Shown: positions 63,016-64,000 of the stretch, one piece after another | Position numbering within the stretch: position 1 is the first letter of the stretch | How the letters are laid out: the number at the start of each line of letters is the position of its first letter | Assembly: GCF_932526225.1 (NCBI RefSeq) | Contig: NC_064035.1 | Location: 18,775,969 to 18,839,968 of the forward strand | Reading direction: 5' to 3' | DNA: 64,000 nucleotides | Source: Nematostella vectensis | Lineage: Eukaryota; Cnidaria; Anthozoa; Actiniaria; Edwardsiidae | Made by a program: the position numbers and the translations under genes | Notes under the pieces: generated by a model | What the model saw: only the letters and a program-made list of their open reading frames with translations | The model's database searches: none | Told to the model about the DNA's origin: nothing

Positions 63016-64000
63016 CAGCATCCCTGTACAGGCGGTCCCTAGGTACAGCTTGTGTGATGTAGTGTGTTAGTGCATGGCTCACTGTGCAGGTGGTCCCTAG
63101 GTACAGCTTGTGTGATGTAGTGTGTTAGTGCATGGCTCACTTTGCAGGTGGTCCCTAGGTACAGCTTGTGTGGTGCAGTGTGTTGGTACATGGCTCACTG
63201 TGCAGGTGGTCCCTAGGTACAGCTTGTGTGGTGCAGTGTGTTGGTACATGGCTCACTGTTCAGGTGGTCCCTAGGTACAGCTTGTGTGGTGCAGTGTGTT
63301 AGTGCATGGCTCACTGTGCATGTGGTCCCTAGGTACAGCTTGTGTGATGTAGTGTGTTATTATATGGCTCACTGTGCAGGTGGTCCCTAGGTACAGCTTG
63401 TGTGGTGCAGTGTGTTAGTGCATGGCTCACTGTGCATGTGGTCCCTTGGTACAGCTTGTGTGATGTAGTGTGTTAGTGCATGGCTCACTTTGCAGGCGGT
63501 CCTTTGGTACAGCTTGTGTGATGTAGTGTGTTATTATATGGCTCACTGTGCAGGTGGTCCCTAGGTACAGCTTGTGTGATGTAGTGTGTTAGTGCATGGC
63601 TCACTTTACAGGTGGTCCCTAGGTACAGCTTGTGTGGTGCAGTGTGTTAGTACATGGCTCACTGTGCAGGTGGTCCCTTGATACAGCTTGTGTGATGTAG
63701 TGTGTCAGTGCATGGCTCACTGTGCAGGTGGTCCCTTGGTACAGCTTGTGTGGTGCAGTGTGTTAGTACATGGCTCACTGTGCAGGTGGTCCCTTGATAC
63801 AGCTTGTGTGATGTAGTGTGTTAGTGCATGGCTCACTGTGCAGGTGGTCCCTTGATACAGCTTGTGTGATGTAATGTGTTAGTGCATGGCTCACTGTGCA
63901 GGTGGTCCCTAGGTACAGCTTGTGTGATGTAGTGTGTTGGTGCATTGCTCACTAAGCAGGTGGTCCCTTGGTACAGCTTGTGTGGCGGTGTGTCAGTACA
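63016..64000. repeat. 58-bp minisatellite running off the right edge, about 17 copies
   Basis: The unit contains GGTCCCTAGGTACAGCTTGT, then GTGATGTAGTGTGTTAGTGC, then ATGGCTCACTGTGCAGGT. Successive starts are 58 bp apart (63034, 63092 and on). Variants GTGGTGCAG/GTGATGTAG and CCTAGG/CCTTGG alternate in blocks. The array starts about 40 bp after the VWD exon donor. Each unit contains CAGGT, as the exon end does (TTCACTTACAG then GTTTGC). Confidence 0.97.

Overview
The window is metazoan nuclear DNA. Genes are split by GT-AG introns, introns and intergenic DNA are AT-rich and repeat-laden, and the proteins are animal families. Protein content, intron density and the type of short inverted-repeat elements suggest a cnidarian, most likely an anthozoan such as Nematostella. 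The species is inferred, not proven. All gene models below were built by hand from splice sites, reading phase and family resemblance.

Layout: 1-1936 (+), the 3' exons of a LARP7-like 7SK RNA-binding protein. 2264-4440, an inverted-repeat-bounded segment enclosing a damaged minus-strand gene. 4627-5955 (-), a PTTG1IP-like PSI-domain membrane protein, with two possible exons of an unknown gene at 6290-6503. 6893-7750, a 35-bp satellite. 7.75-32.9 kb, a large gene-poor territory whose only convincing gene is a two-exon Six3/6 homeobox gene (17692-21449, +); it also holds a 33-bp satellite (28.3-29.1 kb) and a 22-bp minisatellite (31.6-32.0 kb). 32926-43318 (-), a 24-exon SLC15-type proton/oligopeptide transporter. 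43843-56658 (+), a 21-exon TAF5 gene. SLC15 and TAF5 diverge from a 524-bp interval. 59022/60585-64000 (+), the 5' part of a secreted VWC-VWD protein of the BMPER/crossveinless-2/kielin type, running off the right edge.

The genes are not an operon or a functional cluster: transcription elongation control (LARP7), general transcription (TAF5), anterior patterning (Six3/6), nutrient uptake (SLC15) and BMP modulation (VWC-VWD) are independent jobs. Six3/6 sits alone in about 25 kb of non-coding DNA, as expected for a developmental regulator with distal enhancers.

The most unusual observation is in TAF5. Two introns contain minisatellites that begin at the exon-intron junction and repeat the exon end plus its GT donor, and a third junction (an acceptor) is duplicated. 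One array has a 30-bp unit that keeps the WD40 reading frame open and offers nine in-phase donors. The VWC-VWD gene has similar junction-adjacent arrays.
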